A DNA stretch of 64,000 nucleotides from Chryseobacterium lathyri (GTDB taxonomy: Bacteria; Bacteroidota; Bacteroidia; Flavobacteriales; Weeksellaceae): NCBI RefSeq assembly GCF_030812195.1, contig NZ_JAUSSF010000003.1, forward strand, positions 62,001-126,000, in the 5' to 3' direction. The notes under the pieces were generated by a model. That model did no database searches. It was given only the letters and a program-made list of their open reading frames with translations, and had not been told where the DNA came from. Numbering within the stretch: position 1 is the stretch's first letter; each line of letters starts with the position of its first letter. The translations under genes and the position numbers were made by a program. Below are positions 1 to 8,146 of this stretch, piece after piece.

Positions 1-260
1 GTTCTGAAGAATTAAACTCTTTAGCATGGAATTTTTTCGAAAACGTAAGTAACAAAGCTTCTCTGGAAAAAGCGGTAACCTGGGCTCAGGAATCTGTAAA
101 GAAAGACGAAAACTATGCAAATACAGATACTTTAGCTAATCTTTACAACAAGATCGGAGATAAGAAAAATGCCAAGATCTGGGCTGAGAAGTCTGTTCAG
201 CTCGCTAAAGCTAAAGGCGAGGATTCTACAGACACTGAGAAGCTACTGAAGAGTCTTTAA
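1..260 (+). CDS. C-terminal fragment of a helical (TPR-like) protein
   Basis: The reading frame is open from base 3 to a TAA at 258-260 and gives about 85 residues; the start lies outside the window. The visible part is helical and charged, with alternating Ala/Leu/Lys/Glu patterns and two segments (around NSLAWNFFENV and LANLYNKIGDKKNA) that look like the helix pairs of tetratricopeptide repeats. C-terminal TPR tails of this kind occur in flavobacterial thioredoxin-fold proteins, but no thioredoxin motif is inside the window, so the parent family is not proven. A strong bidirectional terminator follows directly. Existence of the gene is fairly sure, function is not. Confidence 0.7.
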   Translation, partial: SEELNSLAWNFFENVSNKASLEKAVTWAQESVKKDENYANTDTLANLYNKIGDKKNAKIWAEKSVQLAKAKGEDSTDTEKLLKSL

Positions 261-277
261 TCTACAAGTAAAATAAT

Positions 278-317
278 AAAAAAACTCCGCCGAGCTTTGC
301 TCGGCGGAGTTTTTTTT
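278..317. terminator. Bidirectional rho-independent terminator
   Basis: A perfect 12-bp stem (284-295 with 299-310, ttt loop) is flanked by an A run on the left and a T run on the right, so it can end both the leftmost gene and the convergent GIGT-repeat gene. Confidence 0.85.
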
Positions 318-335
318 ATTTAAGTGAAAGTTTTC

Positions 336-1625
336 TTAGTTATTATATACCAAAACCTGCATTTTAGTAAGCATTGCTTCTGTATCTCCGTCATATCCAG
401 AATAAGCAGAAGGGACAAAGTTCACTGTTGCACTTCCAAACCATGCAGTGTATTGTACTTTAAAAGTATAGGTTCCGGCAGTTAAAGCAACAGATTTAAG
501 GAAAGTTACCGGAACAGGCATGCTGGCTAAAGCACCAGTACCCCCGGGAAAATTCCCGGCTTTAGAAGCAAAAGCCGAAGATATCTTAACGTTGTTTTGC
601 AACAAAGAAAATACTCCTTGGGAAGAGTTACTATCAACCATGGTGGCAAATCCCAAAACAGTAAACAAAAAGGTCTGCGTCATACCTGCAGGTACCGTCA
701 GTGTTATGGTCGCTCCGGGAACATCTGCTGTAGAACCCTGTGCAATAGTTGCAGCCGTTGTACCCTGTACATAATGTGCACCAGCTATAGTTCCGCTTGA
801 TGTATTAAGAGTCTTCCAGGTAGGTGCCGCTCCGGCTCCGCTTGATGTGAGGATCTGTCCTGTAGTCCCTGCACTTCCTGCCGTGTTTGTAGTTCCGCCC
901 ACATTCAATTCGTTTGTAACTTGTAATGTTCCGTTAACATGCAGCTTTTTCTGTGGAGTTTGAGTTCCTATCCCTACATCACCGGCACCGGTCACCGTCA
1001 TTCTGCTGGTATTATTAGTATGAATATTTACAGGATTTGCCGAGATAGCATTTATGTTCATGCTTGTGCTGGTTCCGGATGCTGTAACCTGTGCGGCTCC
1101 GTTATTATCTACAAACATATTTAAAACAGCTGAACCGCCGTTTGCCTGGAATGCTCCTCTTGAAGAACCCGTTGCCGATACAATTCCCTGGGTTCCTGAA
1201 GTCCCGATTCCTACATTATTGGCTCCGTTGATGAAGGAAAGCGAATTTCCTGCCGTTGTTACAGTTCTGCTTCCTGCAAGGGTACCATTAGAGGTATAAA
1301 TATTAACAGGGGTATTCAGCTTGGCCCAGGCCGTACCATCGTAATAATAATATCCTATAGCATCAATATTTGCAGCGGTTCCAGCTTGCGTTCCCGTTGC
1401 AATACTGTTCACATAAATTAACGTGGAAACAGGAGTTCCCGTCATGCTTTGTGCTCTCTGCCTATCAACTCTTGGAACCAGTAATCCATCCACGTCCGTA
1501 GTGGTACCGGTAGCATTTTTTGCTGTTATATCAAAGGTTGAAGCGGGAGTTGGAGTGTTTATCCCTACTTGCGCGTAAGAGAAGAAGGGGAATAAAAAAA
1601 CCCCAGGTAATAAATACTTTTTCAT
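336..1625 (-). CDS. Secreted GIGT-repeat protein of unknown function
   Basis: 429 residues with an N-terminal signal peptide (MKKYLLPGVFLFPFFSYAQ, likely cut after the AQ region). The body is rich in Gly, Thr, Ser, Asn and Ala and carries repeated VGIGT-type motifs (about residues 138 and 217, the latter followed by KKLHVNG), which resemble the stalk or collar repeats seen in many flavobacterial surface proteins and phage-tail-like fibres. Residues from about 280 to the end look all-beta. No type IX secretion C-terminal domain is recognisable. A complete Bacteroidota promoter lies upstream. Family membership is clear by composition; the function (adhesin-like or structural) is only a guess. 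Confidence 0.8.
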   Translation of the reverse strand: MKKYLLPGVFLFPFFSYAQVGINTPTPASTFDITAKNATGTTTDVDGLLVPRVDRQRAQSMTGTPVSTLIYVNSIATGTQAGTAANIDAIGYYYYDGTAWAKLNTPVNIYTSNGTLAGSRTVTTAGNSLSFINGANNVGIGTSGTQGIVSATGSSRGAFQANGGSAVLNMFVDNNGAAQVTASGTSTSMNINAISANPVNIHTNNTSRMTVTGAGDVGIGTQTPQKKLHVNGTLQVTNELNVGGTTNTAGSAGTTGQILTSSGAGAAPTWKTLNTSSGTIAGAHYVQGTTAATIAQGSTADVPGATITLTVPAGMTQTFLFTVLGFATMVDSNSSQGVFSLLQNNVKISSAFASKAGNFPGGTGALASMPVPVTFLKSVALTAGTYTFKVQYTAWFGSATVNFVPSAYSGYDGDTEAMLTKMQVLVYNN

Positions 1626-1649
1626 TTGTTTTTGTTTATTAGTTTATAA

Positions 1650-1680
1650 CAAAGTTAACAAACAATAAGCTTATAACAAA
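1650..1680 (-). promoter_or_regulatory. Bacteroidota-type promoter for the GIGT-repeat gene
   Basis: On the minus strand a TTTG (1677-1680) is followed after 19 bases by TAACTTTG (1650-1657), matching the -33/-7 consensus TTTG-N19-TAnnTTTG. The leader would be about 20 bases. Confidence 0.75.
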
Positions 1681-1775
1681 TTATTTTTTCATAATTTTCA
1701 ACAAAAACAAATAAACACTGTCAAATACAAGGAAAAATTAAAGATTAGTTGATTTATTCACATAATATCAAATTA

Positions 1776-2798
1776 TCAATATTCAAACAGAACACTTCCC
1801 CAAGTAAATCCACTCCCGAATGCTGAAAGAAGTACAAGATCTCCTCTTTTAATTTTTCCTTCCTCAATTGCTTCGCTTAACGCAATAGGAATAGAAGCTG
1901 CCGTTGTATTTCCGTATTTCTGAATATTATTATGGATCTTCTCATCCGGAAGTCCGAATTTCTGCTGTACAAACTGGGCAATCCTAAGATTCGCCTGGTG
2001 AGGAATAAACATATCAAGATCTTCAATGGTTTTTCCTGCTTTATCCAGAGCCTCCTGCATGGTTTCAGGGAATCGTGTCACCGCATGTTTGAATACAAAA
2101 TTACCGTTCATGATAGGATAAACTTCCTTATCAGTCACATTTTCAGGCTCTTTTCTCATTCTATCGCTCCATCCGAATTTGGAACCCGGGAACTGCGTGC
2201 ACAATTCATCAGCATATTTCCCTTCAGAATGCATATTTACCGCTAAAATATCTCCTGCATTTTCATCTTCCGTTGCCGAAAGCACGATAGCTCCTGCCCC
2301 ATCTCCAAAGATAACAGAAACACCTCTACCTTCATCTGAAAAATCAAGTCCGAAAGAATGGATCTCTGCCCCTACAACAAGTATGTTTTTATAAGTCCCT
2401 GATTTGATAAATGCATTGGCAACACTTACTGCATACACGAATCCGGAACATTGGTTTCTTACATCCAAAGCACCGATGGTATCACAACCCAGCATATCCT
2501 GAAGCAAAACACCGCAACCCGGGAAATAATAATCCGGGGAAAGCGTTGCAAAAACAATATAATCTATATCCTGAGCAGTGAGACCTGCTTTTTCAAGTGC
2601 TTTTTGAGAGGCTTTGAAACCTAAATAGGCAGTGGTTTCGTGAGAATCATTTCTGTTTTGCCTGTGTCTTCTTTCTTTGATCCCCGTTCTTTCCGTAATC
2701 CATTCATCATTGGTGGTCATCAACTTTGCTAAATCATCATTCGTAACAACATTATCTGGAACATAAAATCCAATCCCTTTTATTGTACTTTTAATCAT
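1776..2798 (-). CDS. fabH: Beta-ketoacyl-ACP synthase III family protein
   Basis: 340 residues, full length for the FabH family, which condenses acyl-CoA with malonyl-ACP to start fatty-acid chains. The catalytic triad is visible: Cys117 in RNQCSGF, His267 in PHQANLR and Asn297 in YGNTTAAS. The gene stands alone and is not beside plsX, rpmF or acpP, so it may be a paralogue with another acyl primer or a role in resorcinol or secondary lipid synthesis rather than the main housekeeping FabH. Residues about 215-235 form a small extra loop. It is divergent from corA over 73 bases. Family certain; symbol moderately sure. Confidence 0.9.
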   Translation of the reverse strand: MIKSTIKGIGFYVPDNVVTNDDLAKLMTTNDEWITERTGIKERRHRQNRNDSHETTAYLGFKASQKALEKAGLTAQDIDYIVFATLSPDYYFPGCGVLLQDMLGCDTIGALDVRNQCSGFVYAVSVANAFIKSGTYKNILVVGAEIHSFGLDFSDEGRGVSVIFGDGAGAIVLSATEDENAGDILAVNMHSEGKYADELCTQFPGSKFGWSDRMRKEPENVTDKEVYPIMNGNFVFKHAVTRFPETMQEALDKAGKTIEDLDMFIPHQANLRIAQFVQQKFGLPDEKIHNNIQKYGNTTAASIPIALSEAIEEGKIKRGDLVLLSAFGSGFTWGSVLFEY

Positions 2799-2817
2799 AT
2801 AGTTTTTTTAATTTTGG

Positions 2818-2852
2818 CAAAGATAAAATTATTTAACACATAGTTTTTCAAA
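2818..2852 (-). promoter_or_regulatory. Promoter of the fabH-type gene
   Basis: Minus-strand TATCTTTG (2818-2825), with TTTG on the minus strand at 2849-2852 after 23 bases. The -7 box ends 20 bases before the start codon. Confidence 0.65.
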
Positions 2853-2871
2853 ATATTAGTATTTTTATTAT

Positions 2872-3771
2872 ATGCCAATCGACACGATATATAGAGACTC
2901 CCAATGTGAATGGGTAGATGTAGAGGCTCCCACTGCGGAAGACCTGAAATTTCTTCACGAAAGATATGAAATCAACAATCTTCTTCTGGAAGATACGATG
3001 GATCCCAATCACCTTCCGAAATATGAAGAGGATGGCAATATAAGGTTCTACCTCCTCCGTGAAAGCACAGAGCTGGAACGCAAAAACCTGAATACCATAA
3101 GTGATATCAGCACAAAAATCGGGATATTTCTGGTGGATAACACCATCATCACCATCCACAGGATGAAAACCAAAAGCATTTCGGAGACGAAGAAACAGCT
3201 TTCCGGTATGCAGACAGAAGTTTCTGCTTCAAAAATAGCTTTAATGATCGCGATTCTGATCATGAAAAGCTTCGATGACGAATCTGTGAGCCTTCTGGAA
3301 ACGATGGACAATATCGAAAATGAAATTTTCCTTAAAAATACCAACCATACCAACCAGATCAGAAGATTGTATAAGCTGAAAAGGAAATCGGGACTCAATT
3401 CAAGGGTATTGACTATTTCCACGGATGCTGTGGATAAATTCAAATTATTAAACCTTCAGGATTCAGAGATCGTAGATTTAAAAGACAAGCACAAGGATGT
3501 AGTGGCAGATTTTGACCATCTGAATATCCAGATCACCAACCTTATTTCGATGTTTCTGGCGTTGTCTGACCAGAAGGCCAACCAGGTGATGAAAGTTTTG
3601 GCTATTTATTCAGTGTATTTTTTGCCGATCACTTTTATTGCAGGTCTTTACGGTATGAATTTCGACAATATGCCTGAGCTGCGTCATAAATACGGATATT
3701 TTATAACTGTAGGCGTTATGGCACTGGTTGTGATCTGTACATTTATTTATGCCAGGCGTAAGCAGTGGTAA
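2872..3771 (+). CDS. corA: CorA family magnesium/divalent-cation transporter
   Basis: 299 residues. The family signature YGMN is at about residues 260-263 and follows the first of two C-terminal membrane helices (about 240-258 and 276-294); the last residues are basic (ARRKQW) as in CorA, where the C-terminus faces the cytoplasm. The N-terminal 230 residues form the charged cytoplasmic funnel, with a long coiled stretch around 170-230. CorA forms a pentamer in the inner membrane and imports Mg2+, sometimes Co2+ or Ni2+. The short N-terminus matches the CorA subgroup found in Flavobacteriia. The divergent neighbour is the fabH-type gene. Confidence 0.92.
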   Translation: MPIDTIYRDSQCEWVDVEAPTAEDLKFLHERYEINNLLLEDTMDPNHLPKYEEDGNIRFYLLRESTELERKNLNTISDISTKIGIFLVDNTIITIHRMKTKSISETKKQLSGMQTEVSASKIALMIAILIMKSFDDESVSLLETMDNIENEIFLKNTNHTNQIRRLYKLKRKSGLNSRVLTISTDAVDKFKLLNLQDSEIVDLKDKHKDVVADFDHLNIQITNLISMFLALSDQKANQVMKVLAIYSVYFLPITFIAGLYGMNFDNMPELRHKYGYFITVGVMALVVICTFIYARRKQW

Positions 3772-3842
3772 GATAAAGGAAAAAACACTTGAATTGCATT
3801 AAAGATTTGTTATTAACTTTAAACCGTATTTAAAAATGTGCC

Positions 3843-3976
3843 TTTTTGGTTAACGCAAAGACGCTAAGTTTTCATGATCTTAAACTGCTTTTAAGACGCA
3901 AAGATTTTATCTTAGGTAGGTTTTGATGCAGCTCATTTATACTCTAAAATCTTGATGTCTTTGCGTTAATCAAAAA
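3843..3976. repeat. Palindrome-bounded intergenic repeat (MITE-like)
   Basis: The 230-base gap between corA and the patatin gene holds a roughly 134-base segment with 20-base inverted ends that differ at one base. The perfect core is ttaacgcaaagac at 3850-3862 and its reverse complement at 3957-3969. Related fragments (cgcaaagatttt) lie inside. No ORF is present. I read it as a small non-autonomous element or REP-like repeat. Confidence 0.6.
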
Positions 3977-4001
3977 ACACCAAATACAAACACCGGCCAC
4001 C

Positions 4002-5588
4002 ATGAAAACTGAAATTCTAAATAAAATCCTCGAGGAAAATGTTCTCTCCCGAGAATCTAAAGAAAAGCTTTCTGCCCTGCATGAAAATATTTCGACTAAG
4101 GAGTTTTCTGACCTTTTAGATGCTCAGGGGAACCAATATGTAGAGTTTGTTCAGGAAGGAGGAGGTGTCTGGGGAAGTGCGTTGGTTGGCTATCTTTATG
4201 GTCTGGAGATTTTCGGGGTCCGTTTTCTGAAAATAGCAGGAACCAGTGCCGGTGCAATCAATACTATGCTTATTGCTGCCTGTAAAACCAAAGAAGATGC
4301 TAAAAGTGATGTGATTAAGGATATTCTCTTCAGCTGGAATTTTTCAGATTTCATGGATGGAAAAACCTATGTTAAAACAACTATCCATGCTATTCTGAAC
4401 AATAAGGACTTTTTTAAGATCAATGCGATTATTGCAGCAGTCATTATGATCATTCTTGTTATTATTCCTTTTGCAGCACAGCCTGAAACCACGCTAAATG
4501 CCAAACTTCTTTTCCTGATCCCGTTGATTCCGGTAATTATTGCTTTTTTCTGTATTAAAAAGTTTTACAATGACTTCCGGAAGCAGAACAGCGGATTCAA
4601 TCCGGGAAATACGTTTTTAAATACAATGGAAAATGTTCTGGATGGTTTCGGAATTAAAACAGTGGCTAACCTTAATGAAAAATTTATCCGGAAAGAACAG
4701 GACCTCAACCTTAATTACCGTTACGGAAATGGCCAGGAATATTATACAACTGCTCTGAAAAGCATAGAAGCCATTAAAGACAAAAATCTTGAGCATATTG
4801 ACCAGACGCGTTATAGGATATTCTACGAAAGCGCCGTCAACAATGAATATTATAAGAACAATCCTTTCTACCAGCTCCGCTCGGAATATGTTGTGATCGC
4901 TACTGATATTAATGCCAAAATAAAAGTAGAACTTCCCACAATGGCCAACTTATACTGGTCGGAAGAGGAACTGAAACATATAAGCCCAGCTGAATTTGTG
5001 CGGGCTTCCATGTCTGTCCCTTTCTTTTTCGAACCTTTTCAGAAAAGAATCAATAAGGACGATGATTCTGTGAAATATGCCTGGAAATTCTGGATGAGTA
5101 CAAGACCGGAAGACATCTACCCTGCCGGATTATTTATTGATGGAGGAAGTATTTCTAATTTTCCCATTGACATTTTCCACGCCGGCGATGTATTTTATCC
5201 CAGAATGCCACTTTTTGGGGTACAGCTTACGAGTGATTCCGCAATTCTTTCAGAGAAAGGAAAAACAAGTGAGGAAATTCTTAAAACTCCTTTTTCTTAT
5301 GCAGGAAATATCATCAGTACTTTAAAAGGTTTTAATGATAAATCATTTTTGACCAAACATAGCTTTTACCGTCTTTACAGCATTCAATCCGTTAATTGCG
5401 GTACAAGCAGCTGGCTGAATTTCTTTATGAAAAGAGAGGAAAAAGAAGATCTTTTCAACAGAGGTTTTCAGGCAGCCCTTGACTTCCTCAATCAGTTTGA
5501 CTGGGAAAAATATAAGTATGAAAGGATGATGCTTTCGATGAAGGAGAAAAAGATATTGAAGGAAGAGGATACGAAAACGGTGGGGTAA
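4002..5588 (+). CDS. Patatin-like phospholipase with internal membrane segment
   Basis: 528 residues. The patatin fold is shown by the oxyanion loop GGGVWG (53-58), the nucleophile elbow GTSAG with Ser82, and the Asp-Gly-Gly motif with Asp380; Ser82 and Asp380 would form the catalytic dyad of a lipid acyl hydrolase. Between the two halves, residues about 141-158 and 168-186 are strongly hydrophobic and look like two membrane helices inserted in the domain, so the enzyme is probably anchored to the inner membrane. No signal peptide is seen. Substrate is unknown; phospholipids are the family norm. The gene stands alone behind a palindromic repeat. Confidence 0.88.
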   Translation: MKTEILNKILEENVLSRESKEKLSALHENISTKEFSDLLDAQGNQYVEFVQEGGGVWGSALVGYLYGLEIFGVRFLKIAGTSAGAINTMLIAACKTKEDAKSDVIKDILFSWNFSDFMDGKTYVKTTIHAILNNKDFFKINAIIAAVIMIILVIIPFAAQPETTLNAKLLFLIPLIPVIIAFFCIKKFYNDFRKQNSGFNPGNTFLNTMENVLDGFGIKTVANLNEKFIRKEQDLNLNYRYGNGQEYYTTALKSIEAIKDKNLEHIDQTRYRIFYESAVNNEYYKNNPFYQLRSEYVVIATDINAKIKVELPTMANLYWSEEELKHISPAEFVRASMSVPFFFEPFQKRINKDDDSVKYAWKFWMSTRPEDIYPAGLFIDGGSISNFPIDIFHAGDVFYPRMPLFGVQLTSDSAILSEKGKTSEEILKTPFSYAGNIISTLKGFNDKSFLTKHSFYRLYSIQSVNCGTSSWLNFFMKREEKEDLFNRGFQAALDFLNQFDWEKYKYERMMLSMKEKKILKEEDTKTVG

Positions 5589-5629
5589 GGATTTTTGCGT
5601 ATTCCAAGATCAAGATTACAAAACTTTAA

Positions 5630-6160
5630 TCACAAATTATCCAAAAACTCCAGATATATCGGCACACTCCTTTCCACCCATTCCTCTGAAGGATCATTTT
5701 CTATTCCGTAATAAACAAATGGTTCTTTATATTCAGCTCTGACATAATCAAAAGTGAGTTCATACGGCCGGAAAAGCTCATTCATGGTGTATTTATATTT
5801 TCCGGATGCGCTGTAACCTTTTTCGCCAATTCCAGCCGTAACCGCCAGGGTTATTTTCTTTCCTCCTAATTTATACCCGCTCTTATTTCCGTAGGCCCAG
5901 CCGTAAAGAAGAACCTCATCAAACCATTTTTTCAAAAGAGGCGGACTACTGAACCAGTAAAAAGGAAACTGGAAGACAATCCTGTCATAAGATTCTATCA
6001 GCTGCTTTTCTTTTTCAACATCTATCTTTTCATCAGGATAAGCTTCGTACAGAGAGTGAACGGTATATTTTTCAGGATGTTTTTCCAGCTCCCTGATCCA
6101 TCTTTTATTGATCACCGATTTTTCTATATCAGTATGAATGACTATGATTAATGTTTTCAT
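5630..6160 (-). CDS. Flavodoxin-fold NAD(P)H quinone oxidoreductase
   Basis: 176 residues, typical of the Flavodoxin_2 (MdaB/KefF/YwrO) family. The segment QFPFYWFSSPPLLKKW and the following GWAYG are the FMN- and quinone-side motifs of these two-electron quinone reductases. It lies divergent from an HxlR regulator, a common pairing in which HxlR-type sensors of quinones or electrophiles control a reductase. An inverted repeat sits in the 92-base gap. Family is sure; physiological substrate is not. Confidence 0.88.
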   Translation of the reverse strand: MKTLIIVIHTDIEKSVINKRWIRELEKHPEKYTVHSLYEAYPDEKIDVEKEKQLIESYDRIVFQFPFYWFSSPPLLKKWFDEVLLYGWAYGNKSGYKLGGKKITLAVTAGIGEKGYSASGKYKYTMNELFRPYELTFDYVRAEYKEPFVYYGIENDPSEEWVERSVPIYLEFLDNL

Positions 6161-6197
6161 TTTTGTTTAAATTTCTTCAGCAAAAATAATATACGTA

Positions 6198-6251
6198 ACT
6201 TACATTTTCAATAGTAGTGCCCAATTGTGCGGTACTATAAAAAATGTAAGT
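6198..6251. promoter_or_regulatory. Inverted repeat in the hxlR/reductase divergent promoter
   Basis: acttacatttt (6198-6208) and its exact reverse complement (6241-6251) bracket a second imperfect dyad (about 6212-6237). Either could be the operator of the HxlR protein encoded next to it; the right arm runs up to the start codon region of the regulator. Confidence 0.5.
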
Positions 6252-6252
6252 A

Positions 6253-6645
6253 ATGACTAAAATAAAGGAAACATCCACCAATTTTGCCAATAAAAAAGCC
6301 CTTGCTGATGAATGTCCCGAGATCTATGCCTCCAATACCATCGGCGGACAGTGGGCACTCGCAATATGCTGTTATCTCATCAACGGGAAACTAAGGTTTG
6401 GAGAGCTTAGAAAAAAGCTGAACAATATCACGGAACGTATGCTTACGCTGCAGCTCCGCAGGCTGGAGGAGGACCGTATCATCACCAGGACTGTTTATGC
6501 TGAGGTTCCGCCCCGGGTGGAATATGAGCTGACCGAGATCGGATATAAGCTGAAACCTATCATCCTGGAATTTGAAAAATGGGGAAAAGAACATAAGGAA
6601 ATTATGCTTGATAAGTATTCTGCTTCTGAACCTGAAAAGGTATAA
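6253..6645 (+). CDS. HxlR family transcriptional regulator
   Basis: 130 residues. The winged-helix HxlR domain spans about 22-120, with the family landmarks GGQWALAICCYL, LRFGELRKKL, ITERMLTLQLRRLEEDRII and the wing PPRVEYELTEIG. Cys at about residues 21, 38 and 39 could serve as redox or electrophile sensors, as Cys residues do in other HxlR proteins (YodB, HypR); this is an inference. Divergent from the quinone reductase, its likely target. DNA-binding family is certain. Confidence 0.9.
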   Translation: MTKIKETSTNFANKKALADECPEIYASNTIGGQWALAICCYLINGKLRFGELRKKLNNITERMLTLQLRRLEEDRIITRTVYAEVPPRVEYELTEIGYKLKPIILEFEKWGKEHKEIMLDKYSASEPEKV

Positions 6646-6666
6646 ACAGTAACGAATTTAAATTTT

Positions 6667-6716
6667 GGCTGAAGCCTATTGACTTTATTTACCCATTAAA
6701 CGGGCTAAAGCCCGTT
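6667..6716. repeat. Paired short hairpins in the gap after hxlR
   Basis: Two hairpins 22 bases apart share the same core: ggct-ga-agcc (6667-6676) and aacgggct-aa-agcccgtt (6699-6716). There is no T run, so this is not a normal terminator; the form suits a dispersed palindromic repeat. The rest of the 251-base gap holds nothing else I can name. Confidence 0.5.
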
Positions 6717-6896
6717 CCTGTTGAGAAACAAATTTACCATTTCAAAATGTTAATGATGAGCTTTATGAATACCAGCTGGATATTGACTTCTACAATTTTA
6801 TATGAAAGGTGAAGAAAAGAATTTTCTCATTTATTTCAGTATGCAGGGATAATAATTCTTAACTTTAATCAGTCTTAGATCACTAAAAACTAAACT

Positions 6897-7406
6897 ATGA
6901 AAAACTTCACTTTTTTAATCAGCTTATCAGCTGTATTTCTTTTTGTAATTTCAGTAAAAGGACAGAAAATCTCTGATGCCCAAACCATAGAGGTCAACGG
7001 AATGAGTGTCACATTTAATATTCTAAACAAAGAGAGTGTTGAAGCAGGCGGGAAGCCGCATGACCGCTATAAGGTTTCGGCATCTGTAAAAAACACTTCA
7101 GATAAAGCGTACAATATCCGTTTGACTGCTTACCCACAGATTGTTACCAATACCGGTCTTGTAGAGCTAGACTGTATCAACGCAACCGGTGCGAAACTAA
7201 CTTCTAAAAAGATCGAGCTTAAAATGAAAGCCCAGATGATCAATGTGACTTATTCAGCATATGACAAATCTGGAAAATATACGACCAATATCCTTCCTGT
7301 AATAGGAAGTTACTATTTCGATCAGGGAGATACCATCAGCGACAATGCTATTTTCATTGTTCCGCAAGGTGAAAAACCAGATGTTTCAGTAAGAAGTCTG
7401 AGATAA
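6897..7406 (+). CDS. Secreted protein of unknown function
   Basis: 169 residues with a clear signal peptide (MKNFTFLISLSAVFLFVISVKG, likely cut near the GQ). The mature part is beta-rich, with a segment KVSASVKNTSDKAYNIRLTAYP that resembles an immunoglobulin-like or DUF11-like strand pattern, and ends with IIFVPQGEKPD-type wording. No lipobox and only one Cys in the mature part. Nothing in the context (hxlR upstream, tag convergent downstream) suggests a role. I do not recognise the family. Confidence 0.75.
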   Translation: MKNFTFLISLSAVFLFVISVKGQKISDAQTIEVNGMSVTFNILNKESVEAGGKPHDRYKVSASVKNTSDKAYNIRLTAYPQIVTNTGLVELDCINATGAKLTSKKIELKMKAQMINVTYSAYDKSGKYTTNILPVIGSYYFDQGDTISDNAIFIVPQGEKPDVSVRSLR

Positions 7407-7445
7407 TCCTCATAGAATCCCGGAACTCTCAAACTCCTTTAAATT

Positions 7446-7994
7446 TTACTCTTTCCAAAGCGGATTCTGTTTCAACACATGATGATAAACAGGGCAGCTC
7501 TCGGCATGAGCACCTTTCAGATATCCTGTACTCATTAAAAATTCATTGACAATCTCTCCGCCAGTGAACTTGAATGTCTTTTTGAACAGCTTCATCCATT
7601 CCTGAAGGGTTTTCGGATGATGATGCTCCAGCCACTTTTCAAATGACCCGAACTCTTTCTGCAATTCTATAATGGTCTTTGCATTTTCAATGGCAGCATT
7701 TATTTTGAGCCGGTTTCTTATGATTCCGGCATCATTCATAAGCCTTTCGCGGTCGTCTTCCGTATAGGCTGCAATAGCATGAATATCAAAATTGTGATAG
7801 GCTTTTCTAAAGCTCTCTTCTTTTTTTAAGACCGTTTCCCAGCTTAGTCCTGCCTGGTTGATTTCCAGAATCAGTCTTCCGAAAAGTTCATTATCATCAT
7901 GGATAGGAAATCCGTAATAATTATCGTGATAGTTTTTATGCAGTTCTTTTCTGCTTTCGGGCTGCATTCCTTCGATTGCTAAACAATAACTCAT
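7446..7994 (-). CDS. tag: DNA-3-methyladenine glycosylase I
   Basis: 182 residues, the usual length of Tag, which removes 3-methyladenine from alkylated DNA. Family landmarks: YHDNYYGFPIHDDNELFGRL near the N-terminus, QAGLSWETVLKKEESFRKAY as the pocket helix, then MNDAGIIRNRLKI. The zinc-snap ligands of Tag have counterparts in Cys4, a His near residue 19-22 and the H-x3-C pair in AHAESC near the C-terminus. The gene is single and convergent with the secreted protein before it. Confidence 0.93.
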   Translation of the reverse strand: MSYCLAIEGMQPESRKELHKNYHDNYYGFPIHDDNELFGRLILEINQAGLSWETVLKKEESFRKAYHNFDIHAIAAYTEDDRERLMNDAGIIRNRLKINAAIENAKTIIELQKEFGSFEKWLEHHHPKTLQEWMKLFKKTFKFTGGEIVNEFLMSTGYLKGAHAESCPVYHHVLKQNPLWKE

Positions 7995-8146
7995 TTAAAT
8001 AAATTTTCTGTTTTGGTTATGAACAATTCAGGCGATAAAGATAAGACAGGTTTGTGACAACTGTTAGTCAGCAGCATTTTAATTTTTAAATATTATGACA
8101 TATATTTTCGCAAAACATTATAAATTAGAAACTTCAAAAAATATAC

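Noticed and set aside
520..1299. Several plus-strand open frames of 60-84 codons opposite the GIGT-repeat gene
   Set aside because: They lie wholly inside a gene with signal peptide and promoter, and read as low-complexity shadows of its repeats.
3048..3443. 131-codon minus-strand frame inside corA
   Set aside because: Shadow of an intact, recognisable CorA; no own start signals.
5137..5325. 62-codon plus-strand frame inside the patatin gene
   Set aside because: Out-of-frame shadow within an intact domain that contains the catalytic Asp.
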